DNA from: Bombus terrestris
Lineage: Eukaryota > Arthropoda > Insecta > Hymenoptera > Apidae
Length of the DNA: 64,000 nt
Assembly: GCF_910591885.1 (NCBI RefSeq)
Contig: NW_025963560.1
Span: 124,001-188,000, forward strand
Direction of reading: 5' to 3'
The notes under the pieces are model-generated. The model searched no databases, had not been told where the DNA came from, and saw only the letters and a program-made list of their open reading frames with translations. Position numbers and translations under genes: made by a program. Position 1 is the stretch's first letter. Each line of letters starts with the position of its first letter. Shown here in pieces: positions 45,801 to 60,478 of this stretch.

Positions 45801-46336
45801 TAAAGTAATACTACATGACGTCATACGTCATAAAGTAATACCACATGACGTCATACGTTATAACGTAATACTACATGTCTTTATACGTTATAACGTAATA
45901 CAACATAAGGTCATACGTTATAAAGTTACACAATATAACGTTATTCGTAATAACGTAATACTACATAACGTCATACGTTATAACGTAATACTACATGACA
46001 TGATAAGTTATAACGTAATACGACATAACGTTGTGCGTTATATCGTAATTCTATATAACGTTGTACGTTAAAACGAAATACTACATGACGTCATACGTCA
46101 TAAAGTAATACTACATGACGTCATACGTCATAAAGTAATACTACATGACGTAACATAATATAACGTTATTCGTAATAACGTAATACCACATGACGTCATA
46201 CGTTATAACGAAATACTACATGACGTCATACGTCATAAAGTAATACTACATGACGTCATACGTCATAAAGTAATACTACATGACGTCATACGTCATAAAG
46301 TAATACTACATACGTCATACGTCATAAAGTAATACT
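42873..46336 (+). repeat. Block 12 (class C2, 3,464 bp)
   Basis: Copy of block 8 with identical length: half-unit deletions at 42903, 44298 and 46143, alpha start at 43278, gamma at 44463, beta at 44703-44972 and a beta without its first unit at 45843-46082. A private A to T change at 44685 gives CTACTTGACG. The E unit just after 46200 reads CGAAATACT where block 8 has CGTAATACT. Confidence 0.92.
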
Positions 46337-49300
46337 ACATGGCGTCATACGTCATAAAGTAATACTACATGACGTAACATAATATAACGTTATTCGTAAT
46401 AACGTAATACCACATGACGTCATACGTTATAACGTAATACTCCATAACGTCATACGTTATAACCTAATACCGCATAACGTCATACGTTATATCGTAATAC
46501 TGCATAACGTCATACGTTATAACGAAATACTACATGACGTCATACGTCATAAAGTAATACTGCATGACGTCATACGTCATAAAGTAATACTACATGACGT
46601 CATATGTCATAAAGTAATACTACATGACGTCATATGTCATAAAGTAACATAATATAACGTTATTCGTAATAACGTAATACCACATGGCGTCATACGTTAT
46701 AACGTAATACTCCATAACGTCATTCGTTATAACGTAATACTACATGACATGATACGTTATAACGTAATACGACATAACGTTGTGCGTTATATCGTAATTC
46801 TATATAACGTTGTACGTTATATCGTATTACTACATGACGTCATATGTTATAACGTAATACTACATGACGGCATACGTCATAAAGTAATACTACATGACGT
46901 CATACGTCATAAAGTAACACAATATAACGTCATACGGTATAACGTAATACGACATAACGTTGTGCGTTATATCGTAATTCTATATAACGCTGTACGTTAT
47001 ATCGTATTACTACATGACGTCATATGTTATAACGTAATACTACATGACGGCATACGTTATAACCTAATACTACATGACGTCATACGTTATAACGCAAAAC
47101 TATATGACGTCATACGTTATAACCTCATACTGCATAACGTCATACGTTATATCGTACTAATACATAACGTCATACGTTATAACGTAACACTACATAACGT
47201 CATACGTTATAACGTAGTACTGCATAACGTCATACGTTATATCGTAATACTACATAACGTCATACGTTATAAGGAAATACTACATGACGTCATACGTCAT
47301 AAAGTAATACTACATGACGTCATACGTCATAAAGTAATACTACATGACGTCATACGTTATAACGTAGTACTGCATAACGTCATACGTTATAACGAAATAC
47401 TACATGACGTCATACGTCATAAAGTAATACTACATGACGTCATACGTCATAAAGTAATACAATATTACGATATTCGTAATAACGTAATACCACATGACGT
47501 CATACGTTATAACGTAATACTACATGTCTTTATACGTTATAACGTAATACAACATAAGGTCATACGTTATAAAGTTACACAATATAACGTTATTCGTAAT
47601 AACGTAATACTACATAACGTCATACGTTATAACGTAATACTACATGACATGATAAGTTATAACGTAATACGACATAACGTTGTGCGTTATATCGTAATTC
47701 TATATAACGTTGTACGTTAAAACGAAATACTACATGACGTCATACGTCATAAAGTAATACTACATGACGTCATACGTCATAAAGTAATACTACATGACGT
47801 CATACGTTATAACATAATACTGCATAACGTCATACGTTATATCGTAATACTGCATAACGTCATACGTTATAACGAAATACTACATGACGTCATACGTCAT
47901 AAAGTAATACTACATGACGTCATACGTCATAAAGTAATACTACATGCCGTCATACGTCATAAAGTAATACTACATGACGTCATACGTTATAACATAATAC
48001 TGCATAACGTCATACGTTATATCGTAATACTGCATAACGTCATACGTTATAACGAAATACTACATGACGTCATACGTCATAAAGTAATACTACATGACGT
48101 CATACGTCATAAAGTAATACTACATGACGTCATACGTCATAAAGTAATACTACATGACGTCATACGTTATAACATAATACTGCATAACGTCATACGTTAT
48201 ATCGTAATACTACATAACGTCATACGTTATAACGAAATACTACATGACGTCATACGTCATAAAGTAATACTACATGACGTCATACGTCATAAAGTAATAC
48301 TACATGACGTCATACGTCATAAAGTAATATTACATGACGTCATACGTCATAAAGTAATACTACATGACGTCATACGTCATAAAGTAATACTACATGACGT
48401 CATACGTTATAACCTAATACTGCATAACGTCATACGTTATATCGTAATACTGCATAACGTCATACGTTATAACGAAATACTACATGACGTCATACGTCAT
48501 AAAGTAATACTACATGACGTCATACGTCATAAAGTAATACTACATGACGTCATACGTCATAAAGTAATACTACATGACGTCATACGTCATAAAGTAATAC
48601 TACATGACGTCATACGTCATAAAGTAATACCACATGACGTCATACGTCATAAAGTAATACTACATGACGTCATACGTCATAAAGTAATACTACATGACGT
48701 CATACGTCATAAAGTAATATTACATGACGTCATACGTCATAAAGTAATACTACATGACGTCATACGTCATAAAGTAATACAATATTACGATATTCGTAAT
48801 AACGTAATACCACATGACGTCATACGTTATAACGTAATACTACATGTCTTTATACGTTATAACGTAATACAACATAAGGTCATACGTTATAAAGTTACAC
48901 AATATAACGTTATTCGTAATAACGTAATACTACATAACGTCATACGTTATAACGTAATACTACATGACATGATAAGTTATAACGTAATACGACATAACGT
49001 TGTGCGTTATAACGTAATTCTACATGATGCCGTACGTTACAACGTAATACTACATGACGTCATACGTTATAACGCAAAACTACATGACGTCATACGCTAT
49101 AACCTCATACTGCATAACGTCATACGTTATATCGTACTAATACATAACGTCATACGTTATAACGTAATACTGCATAACGTCATACGTTATAACGTAATAC
49201 TGCATACCGTCATACGTTATATCGTAATACTGCATAACGTCATACGTTATAACGTAATACTGCATACCGTCATACGTTATATCGTAATACTGCATAACGT

Positions 49301-49905
49301 CATACGTTATAACGAAATACTACATGACGTCATTCGTTATAACGTAATACCACATGACGTCATACGTTATAACGTAATACTCCATAACGTCATAAGTTAT
49401 AACCTAATACCGCATAACGTCATACGTTATATCGTAATACTGCATAACGTCATACGTTATAACGAAATACTACATGACGTCATACGTCATAAAGTAATAC
49501 TACATGACGTCATACGTCATAAAGTAATACTACATGACGTCATACGTCATAAAGTAATACTACATGACGTAACATAATATAACGTTATTCGTAATAACGT
49601 AATACCACATGACGTCATACGTTATAACGTAATACTCCATAACGTCATAAGTTATAACCTAATACCGCATAACGTCATACGTTATATCGTAATACTGCAT
49701 AACGTCATACGTTATAACGAAATACTACATGACGTCATACGTCATAAAGTAATACTACATGACGTCATACGTCATAAAGTAATACTACATGACGTCATAC
49801 GTCATAAAGTAATACTACATGACGTCATACGTCATAAAGTAATACTACATGACGTCATACGTCATAAAGTAATACTACATACGTCATACGTCATAAAGTA
49901 ATACT
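46337..49905 (+). repeat. Block 13 (class C1, 3,569 bp)
   Basis: Copy of block 9 at an offset of 17,771 bp: half-unit deletions at 46367 and 49562, alpha-2 at 46742-47731, beta at 47462 and 48782, delta marker at 49022. It keeps the two bases that block 9 lost. Private changes are A to C at 46455 (CATACGTTAT for CATAAGTTAT) and G to A at 48212 in an I unit. Confidence 0.92.
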
Positions 49906-52900
49906 ACATGGCGTCATACGTCATAAAGTAATACTACATGACGTAACATAATATAACGTTATTCGTAATAACGTAATACCACATGACGTCATACGTTATA
50001 ACGTAATACTCCATAACGTCATAAGTTATAACCTAATACCGCATAACGTCATACGTTATATCGTAATACTGCATAACGTCATACGTTATAACGAAATACT
50101 ACATGACGTCATACGTCATAAAGTAATACTGCATGACGTCATACGTCATAAAGTAATACTACATGACGTCATACGTCATAAAGTAATACTACATGACGTC
50201 ATATGTCATAAAGTAACATAATATAACGTTATTCGTAATAACGTAATACCACATGGCGTCATACGTTATAACGTAATACTCCATAACGTCATTCGTTATA
50301 ACGTAATACTACATGACATGATACGTTATAACGTAATACGACATAACGTTGTGCGTTATATCGTAATTCTATATAACGTTGTACGTTATATCGTATTACT
50401 ACATGACGTCATATGTTATAACGTAATACTACATGACGGCATACGTCATAAAGTAATACTACATGACGTCATACGTCATAAAGTAACACAATATAACGTC
50501 ATACGGTATAACGTAATACGACATAACGTTGTGCGTTATATCGTAATTCTATATAACGCTGTACGTTATATCGTATTACTACATGACGTCATATGTTATA
50601 ACGTAATACTACATGACGGCATACGTTATAACCTAATACTACATGACGTCATACGTTATAACGCAAAACTATATGACGTCATACGTTATAACCTCATACT
50701 GCATAACGTCATACGTTATATCGTACTAATACATAACGTCATACGTTATAACGTAACACTACATAACGTCATACGTTATAACGTAGTACTGCATAACGTC
50801 ATACGTTATATCGTAATACTACATAACGTCATACGTTATAAGGAAATACTACATGACGTCATACGTCATAAAGTAATACTACATGACGTCATACGTCATA
50901 AAGTAATACTACATGACGTCATACGTTATAACGTAGTACTGCATAACGTCATACGTTATAACGAAATACTACATGACGTCATACGTCATAAAGTAATACT
51001 ACATGACGTCATACGTCATAAAGTAATACAATATTACGATATTCGTAATAACGTAATACCACATGACGTCATACGTTATAACGTAATACTACATGTCTTT
51101 ATACGTTATAACGTAATACAACATAAGGTCATACGTTATAAAGTTACACAATATAACGTTATTCGTAATAACGTAATACTACATAACGTCATACGTTATA
51201 ACGTAATACTACATGACATGATAAGTTATAACGTAATACGACATAACGTTGTGCGTTATATCGTAATTCTATATAACGTTGTACGTTAAAACGAAATACT
51301 ACATGACGTCATACGTCATAAAGTAATACTACATGACGTCATACGTCATAAAGTAATACTACATGACGTCATACGTTATAACATAATACTGCATAACGTC
51401 ATACGTTATATCGTAATACTGCATAACGTCATACGTTATAACGAAATACTACATGACGTCATACGTCATAAAGTAATACTACATGACGTCATACGTCATA
51501 AAGTAATACTACATGCCGTCATACGTCATAAAGTAATACTACATGACGTCATACGTTATAACATAATACTGCATAACGTCATACGTTATATCGTAATACT
51601 GCATAACGTCATACGTTATAACGAAATACTACATGACGTCATACGTCATAAAGTAATACTACATGACGTCATACGTCATAAAGTAATACTACATGACGTC
51701 ATACGTCATAAAGTAATACTACATGACGTCATACGTTATAAAATAATACTGCATAACGTCATACGTTATATCGTAATACTGCATAACGTCATACGTTATA
51801 ACGAAATACTACATGACGTCATACGTCATAAAGTAATACTACATGACGTCATACGTCATAAAGTAATACTACATGACGTCATACGTCATAAAGTAATATT
51901 ACATGACGTCATACGTCATAAAGTAATACTACATGACGTCATACGTCATAAAGTAATACTACATGACGTCATACGTTATAACCTAATACTGCATAACGTC
52001 ATACGTTATATCGTAATACTGCATAACGTCATACGTTATAACGAAATACTACATGACGTCATACGTCATAAAGTAATACTACATGACGTCATACGTCATA
52101 AAGTAATACTACATGACGTCATACGTCATAAAGTAATACTACATGACGTCATACGTCATAAAGTAATACTACATGACGTCATACGTCATAAAGTAATACC
52201 ACATGACGTCATACGTCATAAAGTAATACTACATGACGTCATACGTCATAAAGTAATACTACATGACGTCATACGTCATAAAGTAATATTACATGACGTC
52301 ATACGTCATAAAGTAATACTACATGACGTCATACGTCATAAAGTAATACTACATGACGTCATACGTTATAACATAATACTGCATAACGTCATACGTTATA
52401 TCGTAATACTGCATAACGTCATACGTTATAACGAAATACTACATGACGTCATACGTCATAAAGTAATACTACATGACGTCATACGTCATAAAGTAATACT
52501 ACATGACGTCATACGTCATAAAGTAATACTACATGACGTCATACGTTATAACATAATACTGCATAACGTCATACGTTATATCGTAATACTGCATAACGTC
52601 ATACGTTATAACGAAATACTACATGACGTCATACGTCATAAAGTAATACTACATGACGTCATACGTCATAAAGTAATACTACATGACGTCATACGTCATA
52701 AAGTAATACTACATGACGTCATACGTCATAAAGTAATACTACATGACGTCATACGTTATAACATAATACTGCATAACGTCATACGTTATATCGTAATACT
52801 GCATAACGTCATACGTTATAACGAAATACTACATGACGTCATACGTCATAAAGTAATACTACATGACGTCATACGTCATAAAGTAATACTACATGACGTC

Positions 52901-54060
52901 ATACGTCATAAAGTAATATTACATGACGTCATACGTCATAAAGTAATACTACATGACGTCATACGTCATAAAGTAATACTACATGACGTCATACGTTATA
53001 ACCTAATACTGCATAACGTCATACGTTATATCGTAATACTGCATAACGTCATACGTTATAACGAAATACTACATGACGTCATACGTCATAAAGTAATACT
53101 ACATGACGTCATACGTCATAAAGTAATACTACATGACGTCATACGTCATAAAGTAATACTACATGACGTCATACGTCATAAAGTAATACTACATGACGTC
53201 ATACGTCATAAAGTAATACTACATGACGTCATACGTCATAAAGTAATACTACATGACGTCATACGTCATAAAGTAATACTACATGACGTCATACGTCATA
53301 AAGTAATACTACATGACGTCATACGTCATAAAGTAATACTACATGACGTCATACGTTATAACATAATACTGCATAACGTCATACGTTATATCGTAATACT
53401 GCATAACGTCATACGTTATAACGAAATACTACATGACGTCATACGTCATAAAGTAATACTACATGACGTCATACGTCATAAAGTAATACTACATGACGTC
53501 ATACGTCATAAAGTAATACTACATGACGTCATACGTCATAAAGTAATACTACATGACGTCATACGTCATAAAGTAATATTACATGACGTCATACGTCATA
53601 AAGTAATACTACATGACGTCATACGTCATAAAGTAATACAATATTACGATATTCGTAATAACGTAATACCACATGACGTCATACGTTATAACGTAATACT
53701 ACATGTCTTTATACGTTATAACGTAATACAACATAAGGTCATACGTTATAAAGTTACACAATATAACGTTATTCGTAATAACGTAATACTACATAACGTC
53801 ATACGTTATAACGTAATACTACATGACATGATAAGTTATAACGTAATACGACATAACGTTGTGCGTTATATCGTAATTCTATATAACGTTGTACGTTAAA
53901 ACGAAATACTACATGACGTCATACGTCATAAAGTAATACTACATGACGTCATACGTCATAAAGTAATACTACATGACGTCATACGTTATAACCTAATACT
54001 GCATAACGTCATACGTTATATCGTAATACTGCATAACGTCATACGTTATAACGAAATACT

Positions 54061-54390
54061 ACATGACGTCATACGTCATAAAGTAATACTACATGACGTC
54101 ATACGTCATAAAGTAATACTACATGACGTCATACGTCATAAAGTAATACTACATGACGTCATACGTCATAAAGTAATACTACATGACGTCATACGTCATA
54201 AAGTAATACTACATGACGTCATACGTCATAAAGTAATACTACATGACGTCATACGTCATAAAGTAATACTACATGACGTCATACGTCATAAAGTAATACT
54301 ACATGACGTCATACGTCATAAAGTAATACTACATGACGTCATACGTCATAAAGTAATACTACATGACGTCATACGTCATAAAGTAATACT
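54061..54390 (+). repeat. Longest perfect run of the K monomer (11 copies)
   Basis: Eleven consecutive identical 30-bp units, the longest perfect run I found by reading. Each unit holds the 10-bp palindrome ATGACGTCAT and a second ACGTCAT. It ends directly at the 15-bp half-unit deletion element at 54391. Runs of 10 perfect K units occur at 4665-4964 and 58815-59114, and of 9 at 53071-53340. The matching place in block 10 (36140-36469) also has 11 units, one carrying an A-to-G change (GCATGACG near 36260). K runs are where copy number varies most between otherwise identical blocks. Confidence 0.93.
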
Positions 54391-54442
54391 ACATGACGTA
54401 ACATAATATAACGTTATTCGTAATAACGTAATACCACATGAC

Positions 54443-56101
54443 GTGATACGTTATAACGTAATACTCCATAACGTCATAAGTTATAACCTAATACCGCATA
54501 ACGTCATACGTTATATCGTAATACTGCATAACGTCATACTTTATAACGAAATACTACATGACGTAATACGTCATAAAGTAATACTACATGACGTCATACG
54601 TCATAAAGTAATACTACATGACGTCATACGTCATAAAGTAATACTACATGACGTCATACGTCATAAAGTAATACTACATGACGTCATACGTCATAAAGTA
54701 ATACTACATAACGTCATACGTTATAAGGAAATACTACATGACGTCATACGTCATAAAGCAATATTACATGACGTCATACGTCATAAAGTAACACAATATT
54801 ACGATATTCGTAATAACGTAATACTACATGACATCATACGCTATAACGTAATACTACACGGCGTCATACGTTATAACGTAACACTACATAACGTCATACG
54901 TTATAAAGTAACACAATACAACGTTGTTCGAAATACCGTAATGCTACATAACGTCATACATTATAACGTAACACTACATAACGTCATACGTTATAACGTA
55001 GTACTGCATAACGTCATACGTTATATCGTAATACTACATAACGCCATACGTTATAACCTAATACTACATAACGTCATACGTTATAACCTAATACAGCTTA
55101 ACGTCATACGTTATATCGTAATAATACATAACTTCATACGTTATAACTTAATACTACATGACGTCATACGTCATATAGTAATACTACATGACGTCATACG
55201 TCATAAAGTAATACAATATTACGATATTCGTAATAACGTAATACCACATGACGTCATACGTTATAACGTAATACTACATGTCTTTATACGTTATAACGTA
55301 ATACAACATAAGGTCATACGTTATAAAGTTACACAATATAACGTTATTCGTAATAACGTAATACTACATAACGTCATACGTTATAACGTAATACTACATG
55401 ACATGATAAGTTATAACGTAATACGACATAACGTTGTGCGTTATATCGTAATTCTATATAACGTTGTACGTTATATCGTAATACTACATGACGTCATATG
55501 TTATAACGTAATACTACATGACGGAATACGTTATAACGTAATTCTACATGATGCCGTACGTTACAACGTAATACTACATGACGTCATACGTTATAACGCA
55601 AAACTACATGACGTCATACGCTATAACCTCATACTGCATAACGTCATACGTTATATCGTACTAATACATAACGTCATACGTTATAACGTAATACTGCATA
55701 ACGTCATACGTTATAACGTAATACTGCATACCGTCATACGTTATATCGTAATACTGCATAACGTCATACGTTATAACGTAATACTGCATACCGTCATACG
55801 TTATATCGTAATACTGCATAACGTCATACGTTATAACGAAATACTACATGACGTCATTCGTTATAACGTAATACCACATGACGTCATACGTTATAACGTA
55901 ATACTCCATAACGTCATAAGTTATAACCTAATACCGCATAACGTCATACGTTATATCGTAATACTGCATAACGTCATACGTTATAACGAAATACTACATG
56001 ACGTCATACGTCATAAAGTAATACTACATGACGTCATACGTCATAAAGTAATACTACATGACGTCATACGTCATAAAGTAATACTACATGACGTAACATA
56101 A
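54443..56101 (+). other. Longest open frame (552 codons), probably not a gene
   Basis: This is the longest of about two dozen open stretches, all on the plus strand and all in the single frame that has no stop in the 30-bp unit. The translation is a decapeptide repeat, VIRHKVILHD or VIRYNVILHN, with an underlying five-residue period. No signal peptide, domain or other composition interrupts it, and there is no evident promoter context. It is long here only because block 14 keeps the diverged segment and the extra 90 bp of delta, which happen to lack stops. It ends at the TAA made by the half-unit deletion element. I regard it as a by-product of repeat length; transcription or peptide data would be needed to say otherwise. 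Confidence 0.25.
54878..55180 (+). repeat. Most diverged segment of the array, present once
   Basis: About ten units with substitutions not seen elsewhere in the window: ACAATACAACGTTGTTCG, AAATACCGTAATGCT, CATACATTATAACG, ACGCCATACG, ACAGCTTAACG, AATAATACATAACTTC, TTATAACTTAATACT and TCATATAGTAATACT. Phase stays at 30 bp. It lies between a stretch shared with block 10 and a beta cassette. It may be an older remnant not homogenised with the rest, or a private accumulation of mutations. Confidence 0.88.
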
Positions 56102-56429
56102 TATAACGTTATTCGTAATAACGTAATACCACATGACGTCATACGTTATAACGTAATACTCCATAACGTCATAAGTTATAACCTAATACCGCATAACGTC
56201 ATACGTTATATCGTAATACTGCATAACGTCATACGTTATAACGAAATACTACATGACGTCATACGTCATAAAGTAATACTACATGACGTCATACGTCATA
56301 AAGTAATACTACATGACGTCATACGTCATAAAGTAATACTACATGACGTCATACGTCATAAAGTAATACTACATGACGTCATACGTCATAAAGTAATACT
56401 ACATACGTCATACGTCATAAAGTAATACT

Positions 56430-59400
56430 ACATGGCGTCATACGTCATAAAGTAATACTACATGACGTAACATAATATAACGTTATTCGTAATAACGTAA
56501 TACCACATGACGTCATACGTTATAACGTAATACTCCATAACGTCATAAGTTATAACCTAATACCGCATAACGTCATACGTTATATCGTAATACTGCATAA
56601 CGTCATACGTTATAACGAAATACTACATGACGTCATACGTCATAAAGTAATACTGCATGACGTCATACGTCATAAAGTAATACTACATGACGTCATACGT
56701 CATAAAGTAATACTACATGACGTCATATGTCATAAAGTAACATAATATAACGTTATTCGTAATAACGTAATACCACATGGCGTCATACGTTATAACGTAA
56801 TACTCCATAACGTCATTCGTTATAACGTAATACTACATGACATGATACGTTATAACGTAATACGACATAACGTTGTGCGTTATATCGTAATTCTATATAA
56901 CGTTGTACGTTATATCGTATTACTACATGACGTCATATGTTATAACGTAATACTACATGACGGCATACGTCATAAAGTAATACTACATGACGTCATACGT
57001 CATAAAGTAACACAATATAACGTCATACGGTATAACGTAATACGACATAACGTTGTGCGTTATATCGTAATTCTATATAACGCTGTACGTTATATCGTAT
57101 TACTACATGACGTCATATGTTATAACGTAATACTACATGACGGCATACGTTATAACCTAATACTACATGACGTCATACGTTATAACGCAAAACTATATGA
57201 CGTCATACGTTATAACCTCATACTGCATAACGTCATACGTTATATCGTACTAATACATAACGTCATACGTTATAACGTAACACTACATAACGTCATACGT
57301 TATAACGTAGTACTGCATAACGTCATACGTTATATCGTAATACTACATAACGTCATACGTTATAAGGAAATACTACATGACGTCATACGTCATAAAGCAA
57401 TATTACATGACGTCATACGTCATAAAGTAACACAATATTACGATATTCGTAATAACGTAATACTACATGACGTCATACGCTATAACGTGATACTACATGA
57501 CATGATAAGTTATAACGTAATACGACATAACGTTGTGCGTTATATCGTAATTCTATATAACGTTGTACGTTAAAACGAAATACTACATGACGTCATACGT
57601 CATAAAGTAATACTACATGACGTCATACGTCATAAAGTAATACTACATGACGTCATACGTTATAACGTAGTACTGCATAACGTCATACGTTATAACGAAA
57701 TACTACATGACGTCATACGTCATAAAGTAATACTACATGACGTCATACGTCATAAAGTAATACAATATTACGATATTCGTAATAACGTAATACCACATGA
57801 CGTCATACGTTATAACGTAATACTACATGTCTTTATACGTTATAACGTAATACAACATAAGGTCATACGATATAAAGTTACACAATATAACGTTATTCGT
57901 AATAACGTAATACTACATAACGTCATACGTTATAACGTAATACTACATGACATGATAAGTTATAACGTAATACGACATAACGTTGTGCGTTATATCGTAA
58001 TTCTATATAACGTTGTACGTTAAAACGAAATACTACATGACGTCATACGTCATAAAGTAATACTACATGACGTCATACGTCATAAAGTAATACTACATGA
58101 CGTCATACGTTATAACATAATACTGCATAACGTCATACGTTATATCGTAATACTGCATAACGTCATACGTTATAACGAAATACTACATGACGTCATACGT
58201 CATAAAGTAATACTACATGACGTCATACGTCATAAAGTAATACTACATGACGTCATACGTCATAAAGTAATACTACATGACGTCATACGTTATAACATAA
58301 TACTGCATAACGTCATACGTTATATCGTAATACTGCATAACGTCATACGTTATAACGAAATACTACATGACGTCATACGTCATAAAGTAATACTACATGA
58401 CGTCATACGTCATAAAGTAATACTACATGACGTCATACGTCATAAAGTAATACTACATGACGTCATACGTCATAAAGTAATACTACATGACGTCATACGT
58501 TATAACATAATACTGCATAACGTCATACGTTATATCGTAATACTGCATAACGTCATACGTTATAACGAAATACTACATGACGTCATACGTCATAAAGTAA
58601 TACTACATGACGTCATACGTCATAAAGTAATACTACATGACGTCATACGTCATAAAGTAATATTACATGACGTCATACGTCATAAAGTAATACTACATGA
58701 CGTCATACGTCATAAAGTAATACTACATGACGTCATACGTTATAACCTAATACTGCATAACGTCATACGTTATATCGTAATACTGCATAACGTCATACGT
58801 TATAACGAAATACTACATGACGTCATACGTCATAAAGTAATACTACATGACGTCATACGTCATAAAGTAATACTACATGACGTCATACGTCATAAAGTAA
58901 TACTACATGACGTCATACGTCATAAAGTAATACTACATGACGTCATACGTCATAAAGTAATACTACATGACGTCATACGTCATAAAGTAATACTACATGA
59001 CGTCATACGTCATAAAGTAATACTACATGACGTCATACGTCATAAAGTAATACTACATGACGTCATACGTCATAAAGTAATACTACATGACGTCATACGT
59101 CATAAAGTAATACTACATGACGTCATACGTTATAACATAATACTGCATAACGTCATACGTTATAACGAAATACTGCATGACGTCATACGTTATAACGAAA
59201 TACTACATGACGTCATACGTCATAAAGTAATACTACATGACGTCATACGTCATAAAGTAATACTACATGACGTCATACGTCATAAAGTAATATTACATGA
59301 CGTCATACGTCATAAAGTAATACTACATGACGTCATACGTCATAAAGTAATACAATATTACGATATTCGTAATAACGTAATACCACATGACGTCATACGT

Positions 59401-60478
59401 TATAACGTAATACTACATGTCTTTATACGTTATAACGTAATACAACATAAGGTCATACGTTATAAAGTTACACAATATAACGTTATTCGTAATAACGTAA
59501 TACTACATAACGTCATACGTTATAACGTAATACTACATGACATGATAAGTTATAACGTAATACGACATAACGTTGTGCGTTATAACGTAATTCTACATGA
59601 TGCCGTACGTTACAACGTAATACTACATGACGTCATACGTTATAACGCAAAACTACATGACGTCATACGCTATAACCTCATACTGCATAACGTCATACGT
59701 TATATCGTACTAATACATAACGTCATACGTTATAACGTAATACTGCATAACGTCATACGTTATAACGTAATACTGCATACCGTCATACGTTATATCGTAA
59801 TACTGCATAACGTCATACGTTATAACGTAATACTGCATACCGTCATACGTTATATCGTAATACTGCATAACGTCATACGTTATAACGAAATACTACATGA
59901 CGTCATTCGTTATAACGTAATACCACATGACGTCATACGTTATAACGTAATACTCCATAACGTCATAAGTTATAACCTAATACCGCATAACGTCATACGT
60001 TATATCGTAATACTGCATAACGTCATACGTTATAACGAAATACTACATGACGTCATACGTCATAAAGTAATACTACATGACGTCATACGTCATAAAGTAA
60101 TACTACATGACGTCATACGTCATAAAGTAATACTACATGACGTAACATAATATAACGTTATTCGTAATAACGTAATACCACATGACGTCATACGTTATAA
60201 CGTAATACTCCATAACGTCATAAGTTATAACCTAATACCGCATAACGTCATACGTTATATCGTAATACTGCATAACGTCATACGTTATAACGAAATACTA
60301 CATGACGTCATACGTCATAAAGTAATACTACATGACGTCATACGTCATAAAGTAATACTACATGACGTCATACGTCATAAAGTAATACTACATGACGTCA
60401 TACGTCATAAAGTAATACTACATGACGTCATACGTCATAAAGTAATACTACATACGTCATACGTCATAAAGTAATACT
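56430..60478 (+). repeat. Block 15 (class X, 4,049 bp)
   Basis: Near-identical to block 2 with the same length: half-unit deletions at 56460 and 60135, alpha-1 at 56835-57584, beta at 57765 and 59355, delta marker at 59595. Differences seen by eye are T to A at about 57870 (TCATACGATATAAAG), an I unit changed to an E-like unit near 59161-59190, and the ordinary GTAATACT J unit at 60450. Confidence 0.92.

Larger units (their letters stand above)
49906..56429 (+). repeat. Block 14 (class R, 6,524 bp)
   Basis: Partner of block 10 at offset 17,771 bp, rising to 17,921 bp after five extra units (an L-I-E group plus two K) at about 53971-54120. It contains half-unit deletions at 49936, 54391 and 56086, alpha-2 at 50311-51300, beta at 51031, 53641 and 55216, and the delta marker at 55546. 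Unlike block 10 it continues past 54878 into the diverged segment and then into an unshortened beta-delta cassette. An M unit at 51742 has C to A. Confidence 0.9.

Noticed and set aside
54926..54944. CENP-B box (consensus TTCG....A..CGGG)
   Set aside because: TTCGAAATACCGTAA here and TTCGTAATAACGTAA in beta and half-unit elements match the TTCG....A half only; the CGGG half is missing, so there is no adequate match.
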